From Rhizobium sp. BK196 (lineage in GTDB: Bacteria > Pseudomonadota > Alphaproteobacteria > Rhizobiales > Rhizobiaceae): 64,000 bases of DNA. Below the pieces are notes generated by a model, which was given only the letters and a program-made list of their open reading frames with translations, was not told the DNA's origin and searched no databases. The position numbers were made by a program, and so were the translations under genes. The stretch is taken from the NCBI RefSeq assembly GCF_014193255.1, contig NZ_JACHZB010000003.1, positions 744,001 through 808,000 of the forward strand, in the 5' to 3' direction. Below are positions 1 through 7,493 of this stretch, in pieces (position 1 is the stretch's first letter; the number at the start of each line of letters is the position of its first letter).

Positions 1-1772
1 TCCTCATCGTCCTCTTGATCGGCTTCACGGTCATGCAGCATGCTTTTGCCGGCGGCGCCTTCCAGCAGGGACTGTTTTCCGATCTCGAGCGCCAGTCGCT
101 GGCGCTAACGGGCTCGGGCGATATGGTCTGGGATTGGGACGTGGCACGCGACCGCGTCGTCACCATTCCCGATGTTTCCGTAAAACTCGGTCTTTCCCCT
201 GGCACGATGCATGGCGCGGCGCGCAACTGGCTGCCGAGGCTGCATCCTGACGATCGCGACCGTTTCCGCGCGACGCTGGACGTGCTGCTCGAGCATCGCC
301 GCGGGCGGCTGAACCATGAGTTCCGCATCCGCGCCGAAGACGGGCATTTTCACTGGCTCCTCATCCGCGCGCGCCCGGTTCTCGGCTCCAACGGCGAGAT
401 CATCCGCTGCGTCGGCACGATCGTCGATGTGACCGAGCAGAAGAATTCCGTCGAGCGGCTGCTGCACGATCCGCTGCACGACAACCTGACCGGCCTGCCG
501 AACCGGCAGGTGTTCATCGACCGCCTGCAGTCGGTGCTGACGCTGGCACCGGGCGGCGAGACGCTGCGCCCGACCGTGATGGTGATCGACATCGACCGCT
601 ACAAGCTGGTCAACGATTCGCTCGGTGTCGCCGCCGGTGATAATATCCTGATCGCGCTCACCCGCCGCCTGCGCCGTCTTCTGAAGCCGCAGGATACGCT
701 GGCGCGCCTATCCGGCGACCAGTTCGGCCTCATCCTTGTGTCCGAGCACGACCCGGCCAAGGTTGCCGATTTCGCCGATGCGATGAGCAAGGCGATCATG
801 GTGCCGATCAACTTCTCCAACCGCGAGATCATCCTGACCGCCTCCATCGGCCTCACCTCCTGGGTAGATCAGCAGGAGAGCGCATCGGGCCTGCTCAGCG
901 ACGCCGAACTTGCCATGTATCGGGCCAAGCGCGCCGGCGGCAATCGCGTGGAACCGTTCCAGCCGGCCTTCCGCGATTTCGGCACCGATCGCCTGCAGCT
1001 CGAATCGGACTTGCGCCGCGCCATCGAGCGCAAGGAGCTTTCGATGGTCTACCAGCCGATCGCGCGATTGGAGGATGTCGAGATTGCCGGTTTCGAGGCG
1101 CTGATGCGCTGGGAACATCCCAAGCGCGGCAATATCCCACCGTCCGAGTTCATCCCGATCGCCGAGGCCTCCGACATCATCGGCGCGCTCGGCATCTTCG
1201 CGCTGGAACAGGCGACCAACGATCTCATGGCGTGGCAGAACCAGACCGGCGAACTGCCGATCTTCGTCTCCGTCAATCTGTCCAGCGTGCAGCTTCTGAA
1301 CAACGAGCTTTACGACGACGTTCGCTCTGTGCTGGCGAAAACCCATTGCGATCCGTCACGGCTGAAGCTGGAACTGACAGAATCCATGGTGATGGAAAAT
1401 CCTGAACAGGCCCGTCTCGTGCTGCAGAAACTGAAGGAAGCTGGGCTTGGCCTGGCCCTCGACGACTTCGGCACGGGCTATTCTTCGCTCGCATACCTCA
1501 CCCGCTTCCCCTTCGACACGATCAAGCTCGACAGGGCGATGGTGCGCGACAACAGCGACAAGAAGACAACCGTGCTGAGATCGGTCATATCAATGGCCCG
1601 CGAGCTGGAGATGAAGGTGGTCGCCGAAGGCATCGAATCCAACGAGGACGCGATCGAGCTCGCCAAAATGGGCTGCAGCTACGGCCAGAGTTACCTCTTC
1701 GGTCCGCCGATGCCCTCAGAATCAGTGCTTCGGCTGCTGAAGGAACGGTTTCCGCTGACAAAGCGAGCCTAG
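1..1772 (+). CDS. PAS-GGDEF-EAL cyclic-di-GMP protein, 5' end outside window
   Basis: The reading frame is open to the left edge (in frame from base 3), and its first visible residues are a hydrophobic run ending LIVLLIGFTVMQHA, which looks like the end of a membrane helix. The protein therefore probably starts upstream, with a membrane sensor part. A PAS/PAC region follows (DMVWDWDV through GTIVDVTEQ), then a GGDEF domain whose signature is degenerate (RLSGDQF instead of GGDEF), then an EAL domain with EALMRWEHP, LELTESM, DDFGTGYSS and VAEGIES all intact. Family knowledge: the first domain synthesises and the second degrades cyclic-di-GMP. I infer that this protein is mainly a phosphodiesterase, with GGDEF as a regulatory or GTP-sensing module. 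The signal is unknown. Confidence 0.9.
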   Translation, partial: LIVLLIGFTVMQHAFAGGAFQQGLFSDLERQSLALTGSGDMVWDWDVARDRVVTIPDVSVKLGLSPGTMHGAARNWLPRLHPDDRDRFRATLDVLLEHRRGRLNHEFRIRAEDGHFHWLLIRARPVLGSNGEIIRCVGTIVDVTEQKNSVERLLHDPLHDNLTGLPNRQVFIDRLQSVLTLAPGGETLRPTVMVIDIDRYKLVNDSLGVAAGDNILIALTRRLRRLLKPQDTLARLSGDQFGLILVSEHDPAKVADFADAMSKAIMVPINFSNREIILTASIGLTSWVDQQESASGLLSDAELAMYRAKRAGGNRVEPFQPAFRDFGTDRLQLESDLRRAIERKELSMVYQPIARLEDVEIAGFEALMRWEHPKRGNIPPSEFIPIAEASDIIGALGIFALEQATNDLMAWQNQTGELPIFVSVNLSSVQLLNNELYDDVRSVLAKTHCDPSRLKLELTESMVMENPEQARLVLQKLKEAGLGLALDDFGTGYSSLAYLTRFPFDTIKLDRAMVRDNSDKKTTVLRSVISMARELEMKVVAEGIESNEDAIELAKMGCSYGQSYLFGPPMPSESVLRLLKERFPLTKRA

Positions 1773-1850
1773 CGACGGCGGAAACGAAACATCGTTGCCC
1801 TTGCCGTTTTCCTCGTTATTCTGCGCGAAAACATAATCGGGAGGTACCTT

Positions 1851-2159
1851 ATGATCCTGCACTGCGTATTCATGCGGCTGAAGAGCGCTATGACACCTGA
1901 CGATAAGCAGGCGCTGTTCGACGCCATCGTGGCGCTGAAGCAGGTGATCCCGGGAATTCTCGACATCAAATACGGGCCGAATGTTTCGCCCGAGGGGCTG
2001 CATGGCGGTTTCGTCGACGGTTTTGCCGTGACCTTTGAGAGCCCGGAGGCTCGCGATACCTATCTCGTGCATCCCGAGCATGTGGCCGTCGGCGAGCGCA
2101 TCGTCTCGTCGACAGATGGAGGCCTGGCCGGCCTCCTGGTTTTCGATCTGGTTATCTAA
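1851..2159 (+). CDS. Dabb (stress-responsive A/B barrel) family protein
   Basis: This 102-residue protein has the Dabb fold pattern: an N-terminal MILHCVFMRLK strand, a helix, then DIKYGPN, a GFAVTFES strand, the YLVHPEH motif and a final LLVFDLVI strand. These are small dimeric ferredoxin-like barrels. Some members are olivetolic-acid-cyclase-like or stress induced, and most have no known substrate. The start is well placed, with GGGAGG about 7 bases before the ATG. It lies 78 bases after the GGDEF-EAL gene and converges with the metal transporter operon. The role is unassigned. Confidence 0.85.
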   Translation: MILHCVFMRLKSAMTPDDKQALFDAIVALKQVIPGILDIKYGPNVSPEGLHGGFVDGFAVTFESPEARDTYLVHPEHVAVGERIVSSTDGGLAGLLVFDLVI

Positions 2160-2171
2160 AATCCGGTCAGC

Positions 2172-3071
2172 TCAGCTCGATTTCGCCATAGCTGCGGAGA
2201 GCTGGTCGACATTATAACGGAACATCTTTTCGTAGGTCGGGGCCGGGCCTTTCGAGTCCGAGAGAGATTCGACGTAGAGCTCACCGCCAGGCTCGGCACC
2301 GGTTGCGGTGGCAACCTGCTTGACGAGGCGCGGATCGTTGGAGTTCTCGAAGAAATAGCTCTTCACGTGTTCCTGCTTGATCTGCTCGATCAGCTTGGAA
2401 ACGTCGGCCGCCGATGCTTCGCTTTCGGTCGAAAGGCCGAGTGGTGCCAAGAGCCTAACATTGTATTCCCGGCCGAAATAGCCGAAGGCATCGTGGCTGG
2501 TTAGTACCTTGCGTCTGTTATCGGCGATCTTGTCGAACTTGGAATGTGCATAGGCATCCAGTTCGTCAAGCTTCCTGGTGTAATTCTCGGCATTTGCCTT
2601 ATACGCTGCCGCATCGTCCGCATCGGCTGCAGAAAGCGCTTTCTCGATATTGGCGACCCAGACCTTTACGTTGACAGGGCTGTTCCAGACATGCGGATCG
2701 GTGACCGTTTTACCGTCCTCTTCCATCGTGCGGGTGTTGATGCCCTCTGACACCGTGATCGGCCTGCCCTTGTAGCCGGAGGCAGTGATAAGGCGGTCCA
2801 TCCAGCCTTCCAGCCCCTCGCCGCTCACGAAGACGACCTCGGCCGCATTCAGAGCCTTGGCATCAGCCGGTGACGGCTCGAATTCGTGGGGATCGCCGTT
2901 CGGGCCGACAAGGCTCGTGACCTTGACGTGGTCGCCGCCGACCTGTCGGACGACATCGGCAAGCACTGTGAAGGAGGCCACGACCTTCAGCGTTTCGGCC
3001 GAAGCCGGCACCGCCGAAAGCGTCATCAGGACGGGCAAGGCGGCGGAGAGAAGCAGTCTGCGGGATATCAT
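2172..3071 (-). CDS. Metal (probably zinc) ABC transporter, periplasmic binding protein
   Basis: A 299-residue cluster A-I solute-binding protein of the ZnuA/TroA/AztC type. A Sec signal peptide (residues 1 to about 25, ending PASA-ET) exports it to the periplasm. Predicted metal ligands are H62 (GDPHEF), H127 (TDPHVW), H193 (TSHDAFGYF) and D272 (SLSDS). A third ligand His is the pattern of zinc members such as TroA and ZnuA, whereas manganese members such as PsaA usually have Glu there. The His-rich loop of classical ZnuA is absent. It is the last gene of the minus-strand operon that begins at the Zur-like operator near 4850. Zinc specificity is inferred from ligands plus operator. Confidence 0.9.
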   Translation of the reverse strand: MISRRLLLSAALPVLMTLSAVPASAETLKVVASFTVLADVVRQVGGDHVKVTSLVGPNGDPHEFEPSPADAKALNAAEVVFVSGEGLEGWMDRLITASGYKGRPITVSEGINTRTMEEDGKTVTDPHVWNSPVNVKVWVANIEKALSAADADDAAAYKANAENYTRKLDELDAYAHSKFDKIADNRRKVLTSHDAFGYFGREYNVRLLAPLGLSTESEASAADVSKLIEQIKQEHVKSYFFENSNDPRLVKQVATATGAEPGGELYVESLSDSKGPAPTYEKMFRYNVDQLSAAMAKSS

Positions 3072-3086
3072 TGATGGCTCCTGTAA

Positions 3087-3959
3087 TCAGCCCTTCAGAT
3101 GCGGGCGGGGGAAGACGCGCCGGGCAAGGCCCGACGGTGCGAAGAAGATGGAGAGGCCGTAGAGCAGCGCCGCCGTCATGATGATCGTCGGGCCGGAGGC
3201 AAGCTCGAGGTGATAGGAGGCGATGAGGCCGAGATAGCCGGAGGCCGCTGCACTTGCCGCCGCTGTCGTCATCATGGCCGGGAGGTTCCGGGACCAGAGC
3301 TGGGCGATCGCAGCCGGCAGCATCATCAGGCCGACGGCCATCAGTGTGCCAAGCGCCTGGAAGCTCGCGACAAGGTTCAGCACCACCAAAAGCAGGAAGA
3401 GAAAATGATAGACCGGCCCGCGCCCGCCGACGGCGCGCAGGAAGCCCGGATCAAAACATTCCGCGACCAGCGGGCGATAGACGATCGCGAGCGCCAGCAA
3501 CGTAACCGACGTGATGGCGCCGATCTGCGTCAGCGCCGGCGCGTCGATGGCGAGGATGGTGCCGAAAAGTACATGCAGCAGATCGATGTTCGAACCGTGC
3601 AACGAGACGATGAGGACACCCAAGGCCAGTGACGCCAGATAGAAGCTTGCGAAACTCACATCCTCCTGCAGCACGGTCATGCGGCTGACGACACCCGAGA
3701 GTAGTGCGACAGAGAGGCCGGCAACGAGACCACCGATACCCATTGCCGTCAGCGACAGAGAACCGGCAATGAGATAGCCAATTGCCGCTCCCGGCAGCAC
3801 GGCATGGCTCATTGCGTCTCCCATCAGGCTCATGCGGCGAAGCATGAGGAAGACGCCGATGGGACCGGAGCCGAGGCCGAGACATAGGCAGGCGACGAGC
3901 GCGCGGCGCATGAAGCCATAATCGGCAAAGGGTGCGAAGAAGATATCGTAGGCCGTCAT
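3087..3959 (-). CDS. Metal ABC transporter permease, ZnuB/AztB type
   Basis: A 290-residue membrane protein of the ABC-3 family with about eight hydrophobic helices. It forms the inner-membrane channel for the metal delivered by the neighbouring binding protein. Family features are the early GSGPIGVFLMLRRMSLMGDA stretch and the AMSHAVLPG coupling segment. I place the start at MTAYDIFFAPF because its ATG overlaps the ATPase stop codon in an ATGA arrangement, which indicates translational coupling. An in-frame start five codons earlier is possible but would deepen the overlap. The binding protein gene follows after 15 bases. Confidence 0.9.
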   Translation of the reverse strand: MTAYDIFFAPFADYGFMRRALVACLCLGLGSGPIGVFLMLRRMSLMGDAMSHAVLPGAAIGYLIAGSLSLTAMGIGGLVAGLSVALLSGVVSRMTVLQEDVSFASFYLASLALGVLIVSLHGSNIDLLHVLFGTILAIDAPALTQIGAITSVTLLALAIVYRPLVAECFDPGFLRAVGGRGPVYHFLFLLLVVLNLVASFQALGTLMAVGLMMLPAAIAQLWSRNLPAMMTTAAASAAASGYLGLIASYHLELASGPTIIMTAALLYGLSIFFAPSGLARRVFPRPHLKG

Positions 3960-4696
3960 GCCGCCGGCTCGCAAGCTTCGGCATCCTCATCCCAGCGTCC
4001 GGTCATGGCGCGGGCCTGCAGAAGATTGGCAGACGACATGACCTCCTGCGTCGGCCCCCAGCCGATCAGCCGGCGGGCGAGCAGTAGGGATTCCGGGAAA
4101 TGCGCCCGCACCTGTTCGAAATCATGGAGCACGGCAATCACCGTCCGGCCATCGCCGTGCCAGCGGGCGATGATATCGAGTAGATCCCTGGTCGTGCGGG
4201 CGTCGATGGCAGTGAAGGGTTCATCGAGCAGAATGACGCGAGCATCCTGCAACAGCAGGCGGGCGAAGAGAACGCGCTGGAACTGGCCAGCCGAGAGCGA
4301 GCCGATGTGACGCGCCTCGAAACCTTCCAGTCCGACGATGCGGAGTGCGGCGCGAGCGCGCATACCGTCCTGTTTCGCAACGCTGCCGAAAGCGCCGGCC
4401 GACCGCCAGCTTCCGAGCAGTACCGTATCCAGAACGGAGATCGGAAAGCGCCTGTTGATGTCAGCTGCCTGTGGAAGATAGCCGAAATCGGCACGTTGCA
4501 GCCGGTGCTCCACTCGCCCCTCGGCCGGGCGCAGTTCCCCCATGATCGCCTTTAGCAGCGTGGATTTCCCCGCCCCGTTCGGCCCGGCGATTGCCGTCAG
4601 GCTGCCGGGCTGGAATGCGCCGGAGAGATGATGGACCGCCGGGTGGCGATTATAGGAGACTGTCAGGTTGTCGAGGCGGATGACCGGCGCGCTCAT
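3956..4696 (-). CDS. Metal ABC transporter ATP-binding protein, ZnuC/AztA type
   Basis: A 246-residue ABC ATPase. Visible motifs are Walker A (GPNGAGKST), the Q-loop region (FGYLPQAADIN), the signature LSAGQFQR (LSAGQ rather than LSGGQ), Walker B (VILLDEPFTAID) and the switch His (VLHDFEQV). It energises uptake through the permease next to it. The start chosen is MSAPVIRLDNL, because its ATG overlaps the stop codon of the 42-residue peptide upstream (ATGA). A longer frame exists upstream but encodes arginine- and cysteine-rich nonsense that is really the small peptide gene in another frame. Three consecutive overlaps or short gaps make this a tight operon. Confidence 0.92.
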   Translation of the reverse strand: MSAPVIRLDNLTVSYNRHPAVHHLSGAFQPGSLTAIAGPNGAGKSTLLKAIMGELRPAEGRVEHRLQRADFGYLPQAADINRRFPISVLDTVLLGSWRSAGAFGSVAKQDGMRARAALRIVGLEGFEARHIGSLSAGQFQRVLFARLLLQDARVILLDEPFTAIDARTTRDLLDIIARWHGDGRTVIAVLHDFEQVRAHFPESLLLARRLIGWGPTQEVMSSANLLQARAMTGRWDEDAEACEPAA

Positions 4697-4821
4697 GGCA
4701 GCAGGATCGCCCAATGGATCGCAAGCCACAGGAGCGCAACGACAACGATTGCGCCGCCGGCACGCTGAAGCGCCGATTGTCCAAGCAGGCTGATGGCGAA
4801 ACGTTGGGGGGCAGTCGGCAT
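4693..4821 (-). CDS. 42-residue single-helix membrane peptide opening the zinc operon
   Basis: This short open frame encodes 42 residues: a polar start (MPTAPQRFAISLL), one clear hydrophobic helix (GAIVVVALLWLAIHWAILLP) and an immediate stop. AAGGA lies 7 bases before its ATG, correctly spaced for this start and too close for the competing out-of-frame ATG at 4828. Its stop overlaps the ATPase start (ATGA). Position directly behind the Zur-like operator and coupling to the transporter imply a role in the same response, for example as a small accessory of the permease. That role is inference; I do not recognise a family. Confidence 0.65.
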   Translation of the reverse strand: MPTAPQRFAISLLGQSALQRAGGAIVVVALLWLAIHWAILLP

Positions 4822-4834
4822 TGTTCATTCCTTT

Positions 4835-4866
4835 TATGTAATAACATAACCGTTATGTTATAACAA
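4835..4866 (-). promoter_or_regulatory. Zur-like operator of the metal-uptake operon
   Basis: Just upstream of the first operon gene lies a dense AT-rich palindrome. TAATAACATAAC (4839-4850) and GTTATGTTATAA (4852-4863) are inverted copies with one mismatch around a single C, and the 3' part contains the perfect palindrome TGTTATAACA (4856-4865). The TGTTATAACA-type core is typical of Zur boxes in alphaproteobacteria. Two Zur-like cores (4835-4846 and 4855-4866) are 20 bases apart, so two repressor dimers could bind. Repression by zinc-loaded Zur is inferred from sequence and operon content. Confidence 0.8.
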
Positions 4867-4929
4867 TTATGGCAAGAATGAGGCAAAGACGACCGCCGGC
4901 GCCATATTCCATCTGTCTCAACGACGAAT

Positions 4930-4954
4930 AAAAAAGGCGCCCGAAGGCGCCTTT
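4930..4954 (-). terminator. Rho-independent terminator after the peroxiredoxin gene
   Basis: On the minus strand a 9-bp perfect stem (AAAGGCGCC / GGCGCCTTT) with a CGAA-type tetraloop is followed by six T residues. It lies 24 bases after the peroxiredoxin stop codon and separates that gene from the metal operon promoter. Confidence 0.9.
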
Positions 4955-4978
4955 CACGTAAGCGTCAATGGGTCCGAC

Positions 4979-5464
4979 TCAGAGTTGCTCAAGCATCGCC
5001 GCCGCGCCAGAAACCGTTGCCTGGCCGGGCGTTTCTTCGACGTTGAGCGACTTTACCACACCGTCCTCAATCAGCATCGAATAGCGCTTGGAACGCACGC
5101 CAAGGCCACCAGCCGAGAGATCAGCATCGAGGCCGACTGCCTTGGTGAAGCCGGCATCCCAGTCAGCAAGGAAATGGATCTTGCCAAGGCCGCCCGAAGA
5201 CTGCGCCCAGGCGCCCATGACATGCCAGTCGTTGACGGCGAGAACGGCGATGTCGTCAACGCCCTTGGCGAGGATGGCATCGCGGTTTTCCAGATAGCCA
5301 GGCAGGTGGTTCAGCGAACAGGTGGGTGTAAAGGCGCCGGGTACGGCGAAGAGCACGACGCGCTTGCCGGCAAACAGCTGCTCGGTGGTGGTTTCGACCG
5401 GGCCGTCGGCTGTCTTTTCCTTGAAGGTGGCGGCAGGAAGCTTGTCGCCAATCGCGATGGTCAT
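4979..5464 (-). CDS. 1-Cys peroxiredoxin of the Prx5 family
   Basis: A 161-residue cytoplasmic thiol peroxidase that reduces peroxides. The family active site PGAFTPTCS contains the peroxidatic cysteine C49. It is the only cysteine in the protein, so this is a 1-Cys enzyme that must be recycled by an external thiol such as glutathione/glutaredoxin. Other Prx5 features are the N-terminal IGDKLPAATF and the later NDWHVMGAW segment. The length is typical (about 160). GAGGAGA-type purines precede the ATG. It has its own terminator and is probably monocistronic. Confidence 0.93.
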   Translation of the reverse strand: MTIAIGDKLPAATFKEKTADGPVETTTEQLFAGKRVVLFAVPGAFTPTCSLNHLPGYLENRDAILAKGVDDIAVLAVNDWHVMGAWAQSSGGLGKIHFLADWDAGFTKAVGLDADLSAGGLGVRSKRYSMLIEDGVVKSLNVEETPGQATVSGAAAMLEQL

Positions 5465-5534
5465 GGATTTTCTCCTCGGTTCTGGCTGGTTGCGGCAAGA
5501 CCGCGTGGGGATTGAGAGGGACTATAAGATGCGG

Positions 5535-6374
5535 TCAATCAAAGGCAAGCGTGGTTTCCATGGCACGGGCGCCGTCAACGACGAGCACTCCCCATTGCTT
5601 GCCCTTGATATCGTAATTGTTCGGGAGCTTTCCGATGGCAATATCGGCGGAATAGGCCCTGCCGCTGCGCCCCACATTCATCTGCTTGGTGAAGGCATAG
5701 CCGCTCGGGCCAGTAACGATGATTTCGGGCGTTCCATTCCCCGCTTCCGGCAGAGTAACTTTCAGCGAAAGTTGCTTCAGGTCGGCTGACATCGCGTGCG
5801 CCACGACCCCGAAATCGGCAGACGGCGCTTCTGGAAGGCGGGCAGCCGCACTCTGAAGGATCGTCTGCTCCTGCGGGCGCGACTGAGCGGCAGCACCGAG
5901 ACTCAGCGAAAAATGAGCCTGGAAAGGGATGCAGATATCCTTGCAAATGCCGATGAACGCCGTGGCATCTATTACGACCGGCCCTGCCTTCCAAGAAGTA
6001 AGCGATAATGGGAGGGTCACCGCCGCCGCATAGCCGATATCCTCCACCTTACCGCTGAAGATACGTTTCGGGACGGGATAGGAAATGGCGTCAAGCGTCA
6101 CACCACTTTGCGGTGCGATGGTGATCTGCGGCGGGATGCCGTTATTGCCCGGTTCACGCCAATAGGTAATCCAGCCAGGTTTCGGCTCGATCTGCAAGCC
6201 AGCCCTTATATGACCGGCAGCGTCCGGCGGCAGCACCACGAGACGCATGCGGCCGCCCTCGTTCTCCGCCCAGCCGCTCATTTCCGCATGCCCCTGACGC
6301 AACAATACGAGTATGGACGCAGCCGAAATGGCTGCAAACAACAGGGGCCGCGCAAGCGATGAAATAATTCTCAT
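5535..6374 (-). CDS. DsbD-alpha-like periplasmic protein (DsbD N-terminal domain family)
   Basis: A 279-residue exported protein. Starting at MRIISSLARPLL gives a normal signal peptide ending QGHA-E; an upstream in-frame start would add 17 unneeded residues. The mature part matches the DsbD/ScsB N-terminal family: GWAENEGGRMRLV, KPGWITYWREPGNNGIPP and a conserved cysteine pair ICKDICIP. In full-length DsbD/ScsB this domain passes electrons from a membrane domain to periplasmic thiol proteins. Here the membrane and thioredoxin parts are absent, so it must have a partner elsewhere or another role. It is divergent from the YqgE gene. Confidence 0.85.
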   Translation of the reverse strand: MRIISSLARPLLFAAISAASILVLLRQGHAEMSGWAENEGGRMRLVVLPPDAAGHIRAGLQIEPKPGWITYWREPGNNGIPPQITIAPQSGVTLDAISYPVPKRIFSGKVEDIGYAAAVTLPLSLTSWKAGPVVIDATAFIGICKDICIPFQAHFSLSLGAAAQSRPQEQTILQSAAARLPEAPSADFGVVAHAMSADLKQLSLKVTLPEAGNGTPEIIVTGPSGYAFTKQMNVGRSGRAYSADIAIGKLPNNYDIKGKQWGVLVVDGARAMETTLAFD

Positions 6375-6515
6375 GGAACAAGGGTTTACCGAAACTTGCC
6401 AATCGCCGCCAGAAGTCCTGGCCATTTAAATCTTCATTTTCGGTTGATTGATTTGTGACATTGCCCCATGTTTCTCTTGTCGGAGCCTTTGTGCGGTCTG
6501 GCGGCAGGAGGAACC

Positions 6516-7121
6516 ATGTCCCTAGCAACGCTGAAGAACAGACGGGAACGCGGATTTTTCGATGGTCAGTTCTTGATCGCCATGCCCGGCATGGAGGATC
6601 TTAACTTCGCACGCACAGTGATCTACATTTGCGCCCACTCCGATGCTGGGGCCATGGGCTTCGTCATCAATCGCCCGCAGAGCCTCACCTTCACCGATGT
6701 CCTGCTGCATCTCGATATGATCAAGCAGGAAGATTCCATCGTGCTGCCGAAAGATGCGCGGGAGTTTCCGATCCAGACAGGTGGGCCGGTCGAGAGCGGT
6801 CGTGGTTTCGTGCTGCATTCCGACGATTATGTCAGCGACTCCTCCATCCCCGTCAGCGACGATATCTGCTTGACGGCGACGCTCGACATCGTCCGCGCCA
6901 TCTCCAAGGGCGGTGGGCCGAAGCGGGCCACCATGCTGCTCGGCTATTCCTCATGGGGTGCGGGGCAGCTCGAAAACGAAGTGGCCGCCAATGGCTGGCT
7001 CAATTGCGCGGCCAATGAGGAGCTGATTTTCGACCGCTACCTCGACGACAAGTACGAGCGGGCGCTTGCCAGCATGGGTGTCACGCCGGCCATGCTTTCC
7101 GCCGAAGCCGGCCACGCCTGA
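6516..7121 (+). CDS. YqgE/AlgH family protein (UPF0301)
   Basis: A 201-residue cytoplasmic protein with the hallmarks of the YqgE/AlgH fold: [32 protein letters not shown], an IQTGGPV segment and the [18 protein letters not shown] signature. The family is widespread; a Pseudomonas member was named AlgH for an effect on alginate, but the biochemical role is unknown. The start MSLATLKN is selected because GGAGGA lies just before it; a longer frame from 6468 has no such signal. Confidence 0.92.
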   Translation: MSLATLKNRRERGFFDGQFLIAMPGMEDLNFARTVIYICAHSDAGAMGFVINRPQSLTFTDVLLHLDMIKQEDSIVLPKDAREFPIQTGGPVESGRGFVLHSDDYVSDSSIPVSDDICLTATLDIVRAISKGGGPKRATMLLGYSSWGAGQLENEVAANGWLNCAANEELIFDRYLDDKYERALASMGVTPAMLSAEAGHA

Positions 7122-7137
7122 CGACCGCATTGGGTCC

Positions 7138-7162
7138 GGAACGAAACGCGTTCATCAGCGTT
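7138..7162 (+). promoter_or_regulatory. EcfG-type general-stress promoter of the CsbD gene
   Basis: GGAAC (7138-7142), exactly 16 bases, then CGTT (7159-7162) matches the alphaproteobacterial EcfG/RpoE2 promoter consensus GGAAC-N16/17-CGTT. It lies about 50 bases before the start of the CsbD-family gene, a class commonly induced by stress. Confidence 0.8.
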
Positions 7163-7214
7163 TCCTGTCGGCAAACGCGGACGTTCCGTCCGCCGTCCGA
7201 GAGGAGACACGAAT

Positions 7215-7406
7215 ATGGGTAGCACCGGCGACAAGATTTCCGGCAAGGTCAACGAGATGGCCGGCAAGGCGAAAAAGACTGCCGGCAAGGCCACCGGCGA
7301 CCGCGAAATGCAGGCCAAGGGCAATATCCAGGAAGCCAAGGGCAAGGTGCAGGTTGCGACCGGCAAGGCCAAGGACAAGCTGAAAGGTGCTGCCGATCGG
7401 CTCTGA
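7215..7406 (+). CDS. CsbD family stress protein
   Basis: A 63-residue, lysine/alanine/glycine-rich hydrophilic protein with the CsbD pattern: DKISGKVNEMAGKAKKTAG followed by a similar GNIQEAKGKVQVATGKAKDK half. Family members are small general-stress proteins of unknown mechanism (sigma-B controlled in Bacillus). GAGGAG lies about 9 bases before the ATG. The EcfG-type promoter upstream fits stress induction. No export signal is seen. Confidence 0.92.
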   Translation: MGSTGDKISGKVNEMAGKAKKTAGKATGDREMQAKGNIQEAKGKVQVATGKAKDKLKGAADRL

Positions 7407-7493
7407 CGCCCTCCCCGTTTCAATACATATGCAATGCCTGTCGCATCCGCGTGCGCCGGGCATTTTCCGTCATATGCTGCCTGTGAGACTGCC

